From NCBI GenBank assembly GCA_044450785.1, contig JBIOJM010000025.1:1-49263 (forward strand): a DNA stretch of 49,263 nucleotides, in the 5' to 3' direction. Source of the DNA: JBIOJM01 sp044450785. Lineage in GTDB: Bacteria; Planctomycetota; Planctomycetia; Isosphaerales; Isosphaeraceae. Below the pieces are notes generated by a model. It was not told where the DNA came from. It searched no databases and saw only the letters and a list, made by a program, of their open reading frames with translations. This document shows, one piece after another, positions 1-8,483 of the stretch. Every line of letters starts with the position of its first letter. The first letter of the stretch is position 1. The translations under genes and the position numbers were made by a program.

Positions 1-471
1 CATATTGAAGTAATCGTCGATAAAGAACGAATCGCCGGGAACCTTGACGACGTCGACATAGTGCAAGCCGGAATGAATGATTCGTTCGGAAGGCCAAATG
101 CTCTGATAAATGCCGAAGCACTCTAATGCCTGTTGTTTGAACAGTTGCCAGCCATAGTAGGGCGGGAACTGGTTGATGACGAGAAGGTTTTCGCCAACCT
201 GGGCTGTTCGATTGCCGTCATCCGAGGCGAAGCGATGTCGCCACGGCCAATTTGCGGTTTTTTGGCCGTGCGGAAACCCACCGCGCGGGCGCGACGGGCC
301 ACGTCCGGGGACATTCCCCTCAACAGGATACCCGAATGTCCTGATCTTCTCAGTGAACGACGACAAGCGTTTCGGATCCCACTCTCGGTCATCCCCCATA
401 TCAAAATAGAAGTCGCTGAAAACCTCAATCAGGGGCGGCTTGCGATATCTCCTGTACGGCAACATCCGCAT
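1..471 (-). CDS. TIGR04255-family protein, 3' part missing (runs off window)
   Basis: The reading frame is open from an ATG at 471 to the window edge, giving the first 157 residues. The N-terminus has the PPLIEVFSDFYFD pattern expected of TIGR04255 proteins (a conserved 'PPL.E....F.F' opening). Further on come LLVINQFPPYYGWQLF and then HSGLHYVDVVKVPG, which fit the family's 'N.L..YPGW..F' and 'R.GLRYIN.I' motifs. The family is sporadically distributed in bacteria and its biochemical role is unknown; members occur in defence-rich loci. The ATG overlaps the stop of the preceding gene by one base (TAATG), so translation is probably coupled and this is the third gene of the DUF499 operon. The middle (about residues 50-80) is Arg/Gly/Pro-rich and looks like a linker. 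Family assignment rests on motif resemblance only. Confidence 0.7.
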   Translation of the reverse strand, partial: MRMLPYRRYRKPPLIEVFSDFYFDMGDDREWDPKRLSSFTEKIRTFGYPVEGNVPGRGPSRPRGGFPHGQKTANWPWRHRFASDDGNRTAQVGENLLVINQFPPYYGWQLFKQQALECFGIYQSIWPSERIIHSGLHYVDVVKVPGDSFFIDDYFNM

Positions 472-914
472 TACTCCTTCGCCAGCAAGATCCGCATCGC
501 TCTCTGCGACCGGCGACCAACCTGGTGGTCGGTCATCTTGCTGAACCAGTAGTAGGCTTCCTCGGATGCCATGGACTGAATCTGCTGGGAAATGTCCGTC
601 ATCCGCGACGACTTCCGCAGCGGCTTCACCGCCAGCATCAGCAGGCCGAGCCGGACCCCCGCTTCTTCGCTCAGCAGGAACGGAGCCTTGCGGCCGCGCG
701 ATAGATCGGACGGACGGTAGCCGGCTTGCTTGATGGCCGTGAGTACCTGATCCATCACGGCGCGCATCGGTGTCCCCTGGATGCCCACTACCTGTCGCCA
801 ATCGCGACCCGAACCATTCACGCTCTCGCCCCGCGCTGGCATTCGGTAGAGCGATAAGCCGTAGTCTTGCGGCTGATCCGGATCGACGCGCAGCTCGAAG
901 GGTTTGTCACTCAT
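471..914 (-). CDS. Small unknown protein of the DUF499 operon
   Basis: A 147-residue soluble protein with no signal peptide or membrane segment. An ATG at 914 was chosen because AAGGAGG lies six bases upstream; a longer frame from 944 has no such site and would overlap the ATPase gene more. The start lies inside the last codons of the DUF499 gene (8-base overlap), and its stop overlaps the start of the TIGR04255 gene, so the three genes form one tightly coupled operon. I do not recognise the family with certainty. The C-terminal half is helical and charged (QQIQSMASEEAYYWFSKMTD), which suits a protein-protein adaptor. The position directly after a DUF499 ATPase suggests a dedicated accessory subunit; that is inference from context. 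Confidence 0.75.
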   Translation of the reverse strand: MSDKPFELRVDPDQPQDYGLSLYRMPARGESVNGSGRDWRQVVGIQGTPMRAVMDQVLTAIKQAGYRPSDLSRGRKAPFLLSEEAGVRLGLLMLAVKPLRKSSRMTDISQQIQSMASEEAYYWFSKMTDHQVGRRSQRAMRILLAKE

Positions 915-3900
915 GGCCGGCCTCCTTGGCTTGCGGTTGGCCATCGACTGAGACCTTGCCCATGCCCAGGCTGGCGAGCACGTCGCGAATCGTTTGGAAC
1001 TGGTCTCCCTCGACCGACAAGCCCTCCTCGAATTCCGCGCGGACAGCCATGCGGCAGCTTGCGTTCGTGGCTTCCTGGCTCAACTGATCGGTAACGCTCT
1101 TGATCCGCTTGTAGCGATCCCACGAGCCACTGAACTCGACCTGGAACTTCTCGCCGCCGTCGAACTCGAGCACGAGCCTCTGTTCAAGCTGATACTGCGC
1201 CTTGCCCATTTGCGGAATGGCCAATCCGAGGGAACGAATATCGCGGGCGGCATCCTTGCCCATCCCCTCGACGCGGATCAAGAGACGGGCGAGAACCTTC
1301 ACGCCCCGGTCGTGGCACGCGTCGGAGATCGATTGGAACGCTTGAGCCGGCGTGCCTTCGCCGAGCACTTGTTTGGGCTTGCCGTCAGGGCCATCGCCGG
1401 TGTCGTCTTCCTGATCGCAGACACACGGATCCTTGTTGCAGACCGCACAGACCAGGACCTCTGGCTCGGCCCCTTTGATCTTGATGCCGACCCGTTGGGC
1501 CTCCTCCGTCGTGTAGAGCGTGGCATCCTCGCTGATTTCGATCATCGGGTTCGGCGACGGCACGGCGTAGCCGATGCCTTCGGAAGCCGGATAGTAAACC
1601 CAATTTCCCTTTTGAACCCCCTGGCGGATCGTCTTCTTGAGCTGGTTGATGTCGAGCAGCATCCTGAGGCCGAGCCGCTTGGCGAACTCGCGGCGCAACT
1701 CTTCCGTGGTGACAGAGACCGCATTCATCGGCCAGGCTTTCGCCTTCACGTACTGCGCGTTGAGCGGCTCGTCGTCGGCGGTGAGCACCTTTTGGAGGTT
1801 CTTCAACGCCTTGAGCACGACTTCGGCTTGATCTTGCTGCACCTTGCCTTGCTCTTCTGCTTCTAGCGCTTGATGGGCCAGATTGCTGTTCTTTCGCAGG
1901 GCATCGGCCGACGGATAGTACATGTGCCGATAGCACTTCGTGATTGCCACCCGCAGGTCGAGCTCCGCCGCTTCGGCCATTTGCTTGAGCTTGTCGGCCT
2001 GGGCCTTGTTGAATTCCTGAATCCGTTCAGGATCGTTGGTGATGCGCCGGGTCGCCAAGTATTGCTGCGCGACGTCGACCATGCGTTCGACTTGATCTTC
2101 GTCGGCGACCAGGAACACCAGATTGTTCTTGTAGGTTCGGTATTCCTCCATGCTCCCTTTATGCTCAAAGAGCTTGACCACGAGGTCAGGCGGCATCGAA
2201 GCTTCCGTGGCCTTCACGTTGGCAGCGTCGTAGTGCACCACGACGAGCTTGGGGAGTTGAGAATCGTCGTCGACATCGGCAGCTTCGCTGGGAAAGTATT
2301 CGGGAGCGAAGACTCCCTTCTTCCAGACCTTTTGGATGCGATCGTCGAGCTCGCTCTTGGCCTTGATCTTGCCGACCAGCCCCATTTCGTCATCGACGAT
2401 CTTCCGAAGGGACGGCTCGGTCTTGAATCGGTAGCGCAAGCCGTCGTAGTCGAAGAACCAGCAGCGGTCGATGAGACGTTGAACGGCCTTTTCCACGAGC
2501 GCCGGATCGTCATTGGGTTGAAGCACGGCCAGGCGCAGGTCGGCAGGATCGACGCCGCTCTGACCGGTTTGAACCAGACTGTGCAGGAACGCGGTTGTCG
2601 CCACGCGCTGGGCATACGGCGGCCGCGCAGTTTCGATCCATTCGAGATCAATCTCTTGAGCGTGCGACAGCGTGCCTTTCTTGGGGCTGGCAATGTCGGC
2701 TTCGATGACTTGCTTGTATTGCGGGCGATCGAGCCGGCTGGTGAGATCGTTGGCGACCTGTTCGTCGCCAAGGTTGAGGTGGTGCGGGCAGATCAGGAAG
2801 CAATCCTTGGGCTTCGTCCGCCATAGCTCGCGGATCGTTTGAGCCAGGAGCCGCAGCAGGCCGCGCGTCTTCTGAAAGTTGGGAATGGTCGAAGTCTTGC
2901 GGTTGAGCGTGGTCAGCAATTCGGGATGGAAGGGATGGTCCTGAACCATTTCCGCCTGGTACTCGGACCGAACTGCTCGCGGGGGCAGGTCCACGCCCTG
3001 TTCGATCATGCGAGCACAGTACGCCGACCATGTCTTGGCCGTTTCCAGGGCGGCTTTTCGATCAACGCGGGCGAACATGCGATGAGTGACGATGCCGCTG
3101 ACTTCGTCCTCGGCGGTCGGCGTCAGCACATGTTCCTGGCGGGCCGAGACGCTGCGCGCGTCGGCAAGTTCCTGGCGGAGGTCGTCGGATTCCTTCCCGA
3201 AGGCATCCGACGAGTCCGCCAAGGTGTAGACGAGCACGGTCCGCTTGCTCTCCGAGGCAAACTTGATGAGCGACATGAGGAAGGCAACCGTCTGCTCAGC
3301 GACACTCGTCTTGCCAGCCCGAAACTGTGCTCCACGGGCGACGCGCAGGTAGTAGGCGATCTCGTCGATCATCAGAAGGGCCGGCTCGTCGCCGATGAGC
3401 TTCTCCCAGACTTGCGTGCCCGGTGCTGTACGCTGTTCGTCGCTCTTGCGAACCACTTCGTAGGCTTTGCGACCGCCTTCAACGCCGCCCGCGTGATTGC
3501 CGAGCTGCCAGGCGAGCTCACCCCAGAGCGTGAAGGTGCGAACGGCTCCGTGGTCGACGCCTTCGGCCAGTTCCATGTCGGGGCCGACGACCCCGGCAAT
3601 CCTTTCGATCGGCTGCGCTGGAATTAGCTCCGGCGAGACAAATCTGGCCGCGACTTTCGGATCGACTTTGCCCCGGCAAAGGTGGTAGAGGGCGATCAGA
3701 TTGTGCGTCTTGCCGCCACCAAAGCTCGTTTCCAGTCGAATGACGGGAGCGCCGCCCGTCTTCGCTCCGGTCACCCGGCTCAGTCCCTCGCGCAGCAGCG
3801 ATTTGAGACCGCTCGTGGGGTACGTGTTCTCGAAAAAGGTCGTCCCGTGCCCGTAGACTTCGTCGGCGTCCCCCCGAAGCACTCTGGTCAATGAAGCGGC

Positions 3901-3972
3901 AAACTGCTGTTCGCGCAACTCACCCTGCAGTACCTCCTCGCGGGGATCGCACGTTTCGAAAATGCTCTTCAT
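907..3972 (-). CDS. DUF499 AAA+ ATPase, putative anti-phage defence component
   Basis: A 1021-residue ATPase of the DUF499 (COG1483-like) family. The N-terminus (MKSIFETCDPREEVLQGEL) and the FFENTYPT segment are typical. Walker A is FGGGKTH at residues 84-90 and Walker B is PALLMIDEIAYYL at 197-209. A cysteine cluster, CAVCNKDPCVC, lies near residues 840-853 and could bind zinc. The ATG at 3972 was preferred over an in-frame start at 4110 because the family's N-terminus begins there, an AAGGCGG lies just upstream, and the extra residues would come from DNA shared with a transposase remnant. DUF499 ATPases usually sit beside DUF1156 DNA methylases and helicases in defence islands (the Hma-like helicase-methylase-ATPase arrangement). 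Here the two following genes overlap it, and no methylase is visible in the window. The ATPase assignment is strong; the defence role is inferred from family context. Confidence 0.88.
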   Translation of the reverse strand: MKSIFETCDPREEVLQGELREQQFAASLTRVLRGDADEVYGHGTTFFENTYPTSGLKSLLREGLSRVTGAKTGGAPVIRLETSFGGGKTHNLIALYHLCRGKVDPKVAARFVSPELIPAQPIERIAGVVGPDMELAEGVDHGAVRTFTLWGELAWQLGNHAGGVEGGRKAYEVVRKSDEQRTAPGTQVWEKLIGDEPALLMIDEIAYYLRVARGAQFRAGKTSVAEQTVAFLMSLIKFASESKRTVLVYTLADSSDAFGKESDDLRQELADARSVSARQEHVLTPTAEDEVSGIVTHRMFARVDRKAALETAKTWSAYCARMIEQGVDLPPRAVRSEYQAEMVQDHPFHPELLTTLNRKTSTIPNFQKTRGLLRLLAQTIRELWRTKPKDCFLICPHHLNLGDEQVANDLTSRLDRPQYKQVIEADIASPKKGTLSHAQEIDLEWIETARPPYAQRVATTAFLHSLVQTGQSGVDPADLRLAVLQPNDDPALVEKAVQRLIDRCWFFDYDGLRYRFKTEPSLRKIVDDEMGLVGKIKAKSELDDRIQKVWKKGVFAPEYFPSEAADVDDDSQLPKLVVVHYDAANVKATEASMPPDLVVKLFEHKGSMEEYRTYKNNLVFLVADEDQVERMVDVAQQYLATRRITNDPERIQEFNKAQADKLKQMAEAAELDLRVAITKCYRHMYYPSADALRKNSNLAHQALEAEEQGKVQQDQAEVVLKALKNLQKVLTADDEPLNAQYVKAKAWPMNAVSVTTEELRREFAKRLGLRMLLDINQLKKTIRQGVQKGNWVYYPASEGIGYAVPSPNPMIEISEDATLYTTEEAQRVGIKIKGAEPEVLVCAVCNKDPCVCDQEDDTGDGPDGKPKQVLGEGTPAQAFQSISDACHDRGVKVLARLLIRVEGMGKDAARDIRSLGLAIPQMGKAQYQLEQRLVLEFDGGEKFQVEFSGSWDRYKRIKSVTDQLSQEATNASCRMAVRAEFEEGLSVEGDQFQTIRDVLASLGMGKVSVDGQPQAKEAGHE

Positions 3973-4041
3973 GGCCCGCCTTGTTGCTTGAGCTTGAGGG
4001 TGGCTTGAAAGGGGGGCAGACCTCTCCCATCGGTCGAAGGC

Positions 4042-4410
4042 AACCTCATCAATCATACCTTGTACCGCGCCAACGCGCGGCATGCCATCTTCTTCAGGGC
4101 GGCCGATCACGTCTCATTCGGGCAGGTCCTAACCGAGGCCGTCGAACGGGACGAGATGGGACGACGGGCATATTGCCTGATGCGCAATCACTTCCACCGG
4201 TGGCTCGGGCCCCGAGCTGACGACCGGGACTCAACTTGCAGGTCTTTGCGGAACCGGTACACGCGCCAGCGTGCCGATCACAAGCAACCTGCGGTTCGGC
4301 GGTTTGAGAAGGGGTTTCCGCCCTCACGGACGATAGAGGACCCCGTGGGGTTCCCAAGAGCCCTGGCCTCCGCTCGCCACCATCTTCCGCTCGAGCTCCG
4401 AGAGTCGTAG
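4042..4410 (+). pseudogene. REP-associated (Y1/IS200-like) tyrosine transposase remnant
   Basis: One frame reads NHTLYRANARHAIFFRAAD and then AYCLMRNHFH. This matches the N-terminal half of REP-associated transposases (pattern 'YHV..RGN.R..IF....DY' and 'YC.MPNH.H'), including the HxH of the HUH/Y1 catalytic site at about 4189-4197. No proper start is visible, and similarity fades soon after the HUH motif, where the catalytic Tyr and the 'WRSS' C-terminus should follow. The open stretch to 4410 looks like decayed sequence. It lies on the strand opposite the DUF499 gene and within about 70 bp of its start, where an upstream operon gene or promoter would be expected. 4411-4504 holds no gene I can support. 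Confidence 0.6.
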
Positions 4411-4504
4411 GATGTCTCATTCGGTTTTCGACTGCATTCGCTCGACCCAAGAACGCGGGCTGTCCGCGTCTTGACATCTTGCTTTCTCCAGGTGAGGCCA
4501 ATTC

Positions 4505-5260
4505 ATGAAGCGGTTCCTCGGTGCGGTGCTGGTGGCATTTCTCATGTCCGGCGTGAGCAGCCCGATCCGGGCTGACGACCAGGACACGAAAGCCATCCTC
4601 GACAAGGCCATGAAGGCGCTGGGCGGCGAAGAGAAACTCGGTAAAGCCACGACGGCCTCGTGGAAGTCCAAGGGCACAATCACCTTCAACGGCGACGACA
4701 ACGAGATCAGTATCCAGGCGACAATCCAAGGGCTCGATCACTATCGTTCGGAGTTCGCCGGCCAATTCGGTGGCAACGACGTCAAGGGCGTGACGGTCTT
4801 GAACGGAGACAAAGGCTGGCGGAAGTTCGGCGATAACGACATGGAGATGGACGCGGATGCCGTCGCCAACGAAAAGCGCAACATCTACATCCAGGCTATC
4901 CCGGCCACGCTCGTACTCCTGAAGGAGAAGGGATTCAAGGTCGAGGCGGCCGCCGAGGAAAAGGTCGGCGACAAGCCGGCGGTCTGCATCAAGGTGACGG
5001 GGCCGGATGGCAAGGATTTCAAGCTCTGCTTCGACAAGGAGAGCGGCCTGCCCGTCAGGCTCGTGGCCAAGGTCCTCGGCTTCGACGGCCAGGAGTTCAC
5101 CCAGGAGACGACTTACAGCAACTACAAGGAGTTCAACGGAATCAAGAAAGCGACGAAGCACGTGTCCAAGCGCGACGGCGAGAAATTCGTCGACGTCGAG
5201 ATCACGGAGTTCAAGGTCCTCGACAAGGTCGACCCTGCGACTTTTACTCAGCCAAAGTGA
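4505..5260 (+). CDS. Secreted protein of unknown function (LolA-like layout)
   Basis: 251 residues with a clear Sec signal peptide: MKR, a hydrophobic stretch to about residue 20, and a likely cut after PIRA before DDQD. The mature part is rich in charged residues and alternates beta-strand-like segments (ASWKSKGTITFNGD, GLDHYRSEF, GDKGWRKFGD). It ends in the series 'LPVRLVAKVLGFDG ... TYSNYKEFNGIK ... VEITEFKVLDKVDPATF'. This order resembles planctomycete periplasmic proteins with an outer-membrane-lipoprotein-sorting-like (LolA/LolB-like) fold, where the strand 'Y.dYkevdGik.P' is usual. A lipid or small hydrophobic ligand is possible but not shown. It stands alone, with decayed DNA upstream and a convergent gene downstream. 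Confidence 0.75.
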   Translation: MKRFLGAVLVAFLMSGVSSPIRADDQDTKAILDKAMKALGGEEKLGKATTASWKSKGTITFNGDDNEISIQATIQGLDHYRSEFAGQFGGNDVKGVTVLNGDKGWRKFGDNDMEMDADAVANEKRNIYIQAIPATLVLLKEKGFKVEAAAEEKVGDKPAVCIKVTGPDGKDFKLCFDKESGLPVRLVAKVLGFDGQEFTQETTYSNYKEFNGIKKATKHVSKRDGEKFVDVEITEFKVLDKVDPATFTQPK

Positions 5261-5464
5261 CTCGCGGGACGGAAAGATGCCTCTCCGTGCGGTGAGATTG
5301 GCCCTGGCTGATCGCCGGGCGGCCCCTGTCCATCAAATCAAGATGCGGCAGGGCCGCTCCGGCGCGATCAAAAGTCGACTTTCACCGCTCTATCGTTCAT
5401 CTATGGAACGAATATGTGAAATAATTGGGCTGCCGGGTTCACCTGATTGCCCAGTCCCCCAAGA

Positions 5465-8221
5465 TCAATAGGAATGTCCCCTTTGACGGGGAGTTTTTGG
5501 CCAGGGCGGATCGAATACGACGTTGCGCCAGGTCAGCGACGTGCGGTAGTTGCTGTCGGGCCGTCCGTCGCCCACGCCGTCGAGCAACTGGCCGAGCGTG
5601 TTTGTCAGCCCTCTGGGCGCGGTCCCGTCGACAATCAGCTTGTACGCGTGGTGGATGTTGATCCGCTGTCTGGGGTGTAAGGTCACCGTCAGCGCCGCCG
5701 GGTCGTAGACCGCCGACTTGATGCCGATGACTCGACCGGCGGGGCCGATGATGCGATAGTTCTCGTCGTCTTGGGCGGTTATCGCGTTGAGTGCCTGGTC
5801 GAAGGTCAGAACCACCGTCGTGGGCATCATGTGATAGCCGTAGCGCAGCACCGAGACGACTTTCGGGCCGTCGACCACGGCCGCGGCGTTGACGGTGATC
5901 TGGGTGGTCGTGGCCGGGGTCAACTGGTCGCTGGTCGCCGCGATCATGGCGCTGCCGGCCAGGCTCAGGGTGAGGCCGGCGAAGGTCGCGACGCCATTGA
6001 CGGCATTGAGGGTCGTGGTCCCGCCGAGCGTCCCGGTGCCGCTGGCCAGCGCGAGCACCACGCTGCCCGTGTAGCTCGCGTCGACGTTCCCCGAGCCATC
6101 CTCGGCCGAGACGGCGAGGCTGAACGGGCTGCCGGCGGTGACGGAGCTGGGTGGCTCGGTCGTCACGACCAGCTTCGTGGCCGCCGCGGCGCTGACGGTG
6201 ATCTGGGTGGTCGTGGCCGGGGTCAACCGGTCGTTGGTCGCCCCGATCGTGTAGATGCCGGCCGAGCTCAGGGTGAGGCCGGCGAAGGTCGCCACGCCAT
6301 TGACGAAGTTGAGGGTCGTGGTTCCGCCGAGCGTCCCGGTGCCGCCGGCCAGCGCGAGCACCACGCTGCCCATGTAGATCGAGTCGACGTTGCCCGAGCC
6401 ATCCTCGGCCGAGACGGCGAGGCTGAACGTGCTGCCGCCGGCGGCGGAGCTGGGCGGCTCGGTCGTCACGACCAGCTTCGTGGCCACCGCGGCGTGGATG
6501 GTGTTCCGGGGGGTCGTTACCGGGATCAACTGGCCGCTGGTCGCCCCGATCGTGTAGCTGCCGGCCGGGCTCAGGGTGAGGCCGGTGAATGTCGCGACGC
6601 CATTGACGGCATTGAGGGTCGTGGTCCCGCCGAGCGTCCCGGTACCGCTGGCCAGGGCGAGCACCACGGTGCCCGTGTAGCTCGTGTCGACGTTTCCCGA
6701 GCCATCCTCGGCCGAGACGGCGAGGCTGAACGGGCTGCCGGCGGCGCCGGAGCTGGGCGGCTCGGTCGTCACGACCAGCTTCGTGGCCACGGGAGCGGCG
6801 ATCGACGGCGTCAGCACGACGGCGTCGCCGGCGGCGGCATAGCTGATCCTGAAGGCGACCCCACCGATGGTCACCGAGGCGCCCTCGGGCAGGCCCTTGA
6901 ACGTCCCCACGATCGGGGCGGTGCTCTTGATGATCGTGAACGTCTCTCCGGCGGCCGGCGTGAAGCCGAGCGAGCCCGTCAGCGTGCTCCCGCCCAGGTT
7001 GACCGAGCCGGCCGCGTTGAGCTGATCGTAAACGGTGCCCGCGGTCGCGCCGTTCAGGGCGACGTTGAACGTCGAACCGGAATCGAGCGAGACGTTGCCT
7101 TGGGCGCTGAGGATGCCCGTGACAGTGGGGCTATCCCCGGGGCTGATCGTGCCGTTGGTCGTCGTGATGGGCCCGACCGTGCCCGTTCCGCTCAAGGTGC
7201 CGTACCGTTGTACTCCCACCGCGCTCGACGGCTGCGAGCCATCGACCTGGAGCGTACCAAGCTCGATGTCCGCGGGGCCCGTGAGGGTACTGTTGCCGGC
7301 GATGATCACCGGGCTCTCGTAGTCATCAACCAAGAGACTGCCCGCGCCGCTGAGGGTCGTGCCGGCATCGAACGTGTAGGGATTCGCGTAGCCCTGACCG
7401 ATCTGGAGGCTGGCCCCGGATTCGATCGTGAACGATCCGCCGGTGCTGGTGCCTCCGCCGCCCAAGAGGAGCGCGCCCTGCTTCACGACGACGGACCCAC
7501 CGCCAACGTTGTTGAACGCGACTCCCACCTGGGCCACATCGTCGCGGAAGACGACATTGCCGGCGTCGGCCATGAACGTGCCCTCGTTGTTGAACGATGA
7601 CGCGGCGCCCGACGCTTGTTCGAACACCTCGTCGCTCGAGGCCTCGATTGTACCGAGGTTATTGAAGACGGCGCCGTCTCTGAAAACGACCAACCACAGG
7701 CCACTGGTGATCGTCTGACCGGCGGGATTGTTGAAGGTGCATCCGTCAAGAGTGATGTCTCCGTTCTGGGTTTCGCTGGTGCCGCCATCCGCGTTAACGG
7801 TGCACGATCCGGAGATCGTGCCGTCATTGAACGTCAACAGGCCGCTGACGGTGATGGTCCCGGTCCCGGACAGCGTTCCGCCGATGAACACCGTACTGCC
7901 GATCGTCGACGCCGAGGCGATCGAGAGCGTGCCGCCGGCGATCGACAGCGGCTGCGTCGACGTCAGGCTGTTGATCGTATCGGTGAAGCCCGCGGAGTGG
8001 ACGACATTCGCGCTGGTGTTGATCGTGACGTCGTCGGCCGAGCCCGGCAGGCTGTCCGTGTCCCAGTTCGTGGGCGTGTCCCAGTTGTTATCGCCGCCGC
8101 GACCCGTCCAGCAGACGGCGGAAAGCAGCGTCCTTCCCTCCATGCATTCGACGCGAGGCCGGCAGGACCTCGACCGTGACTGGCTGCCAGTTCGACGCAA
8201 TCGGGAGTGGTATTGACGCAT
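5465..8221 (-). CDS. Large secreted surface protein with LEPR-XLL-like N-terminus and three tandem repeats
   Basis: 918 residues from an ATG at 8221, chosen because AAGGAGG sits seven bases upstream; an in-frame start at 8260 lacks this. The N-terminus is basic and carries RPRVECMEGRTLLSA, the planctomycete LEPR-XLL-type motif on exported surface proteins. Next comes WTGRGGDNNWDTPTNWD and a long stretch of T/G/S-rich beta-helix-like repeats (GTLSGTGTITVSGLLTFNDG), as in autotransporter-type passenger regions. Residues of about 490-790 hold three near-identical repeats of about 100 residues, each starting ATKLVVTTEPPSS and containing LAVSAEDGSGNVD, probably Ig-like or cadherin-like. The C-terminus has a further beta domain (VVSVLRYGYHMMPTTVVLTFDQ). 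A role in cell surface structure or adhesion is likely. No membrane anchor is visible at the C-terminus. Confidence 0.85.
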   Translation of the reverse strand: MRQYHSRLRRTGSQSRSRSCRPRVECMEGRTLLSAVCWTGRGGDNNWDTPTNWDTDSLPGSADDVTINTSANVVHSAGFTDTINSLTSTQPLSIAGGTLSIASASTIGSTVFIGGTLSGTGTITVSGLLTFNDGTISGSCTVNADGGTSETQNGDITLDGCTFNNPAGQTITSGLWLVVFRDGAVFNNLGTIEASSDEVFEQASGAASSFNNEGTFMADAGNVVFRDDVAQVGVAFNNVGGGSVVVKQGALLLGGGGTSTGGSFTIESGASLQIGQGYANPYTFDAGTTLSGAGSLLVDDYESPVIIAGNSTLTGPADIELGTLQVDGSQPSSAVGVQRYGTLSGTGTVGPITTTNGTISPGDSPTVTGILSAQGNVSLDSGSTFNVALNGATAGTVYDQLNAAGSVNLGGSTLTGSLGFTPAAGETFTIIKSTAPIVGTFKGLPEGASVTIGGVAFRISYAAAGDAVVLTPSIAAPVATKLVVTTEPPSSGAAGSPFSLAVSAEDGSGNVDTSYTGTVVLALASGTGTLGGTTTLNAVNGVATFTGLTLSPAGSYTIGATSGQLIPVTTPRNTIHAAVATKLVVTTEPPSSAAGGSTFSLAVSAEDGSGNVDSIYMGSVVLALAGGTGTLGGTTTLNFVNGVATFAGLTLSSAGIYTIGATNDRLTPATTTQITVSAAAATKLVVTTEPPSSVTAGSPFSLAVSAEDGSGNVDASYTGSVVLALASGTGTLGGTTTLNAVNGVATFAGLTLSLAGSAMIAATSDQLTPATTTQITVNAAAVVDGPKVVSVLRYGYHMMPTTVVLTFDQALNAITAQDDENYRIIGPAGRVIGIKSAVYDPAALTVTLHPRQRINIHHAYKLIVDGTAPRGLTNTLGQLLDGVGDGRPDSNYRTSLTWRNVVFDPPWPKTPRQRGHSY
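5880..6790 (-). repeat. Three tandem ~300-bp coding repeats
   Basis: Three consecutive copies of about 300 bp lie inside the surface-protein gene. Each contains the plus-strand string ctgggtggtcgtggccgggg or a close variant, followed about 250 bp later by ggctcggtcgtcacgaccag. The outer two copies are closest to each other; the middle copy has several changes. High DNA identity points to recent duplication or ongoing gene conversion. Confidence 0.85.
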
Positions 8222-8396
8222 CGCGATCGCCTCCTTCGTCGAGCGGCCGATTCGCCGCAACTCAGCAATGGATGAGGGACTCTCGGCTGGGGATCGCCCT
8301 TCGACTCGTCAACTCTCGAGAGCCCGGCACGTCTGGCCCACAACCTCCTCATCCAGAACCATCGCCGCGAAATGCCACCCCGGCGGCAAGAATCTA

Positions 8397-8427
8397 TTGA
8401 GACAGGTCGTGGCGGACGGGTTAGAAT
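8397..8427 (+). promoter_or_regulatory. Candidate sigma-70-type promoter for the sigma-kinase operon
   Basis: TTGAGA at 8397-8402 and TAGAAT at 8422-8427, separated by 19 bases, lie about 57 bases before the sigma factor ATG. The spacing is slightly long and this is a pattern match only. It is the best such pair in the 262-base gap between the divergent surface-protein and sigma-factor genes. Confidence 0.35.
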
Positions 8428-8483
8428 GCCGGGGAGTCAGGTCGTTACGAGCCGCGCACCGCCCGCAACCTGGGAATGACTGC

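Noticed and set aside
994..1866. 290-codon open frame on the plus strand inside the DUF499 gene
   Set aside because: It is antisense to a gene with clear ATPase motifs, has no ribosome site and reads as low-complexity Leu/Asp/Arg sequence typical of a high-GC shadow frame.
5771..7600. 609-codon plus-strand open frame opposite the repeat surface protein
   Set aside because: Its Gly/Arg/Asp-rich sequence only mirrors the tandem coding repeats; the minus strand has the start signal and the LEPR-XLL-like motif.
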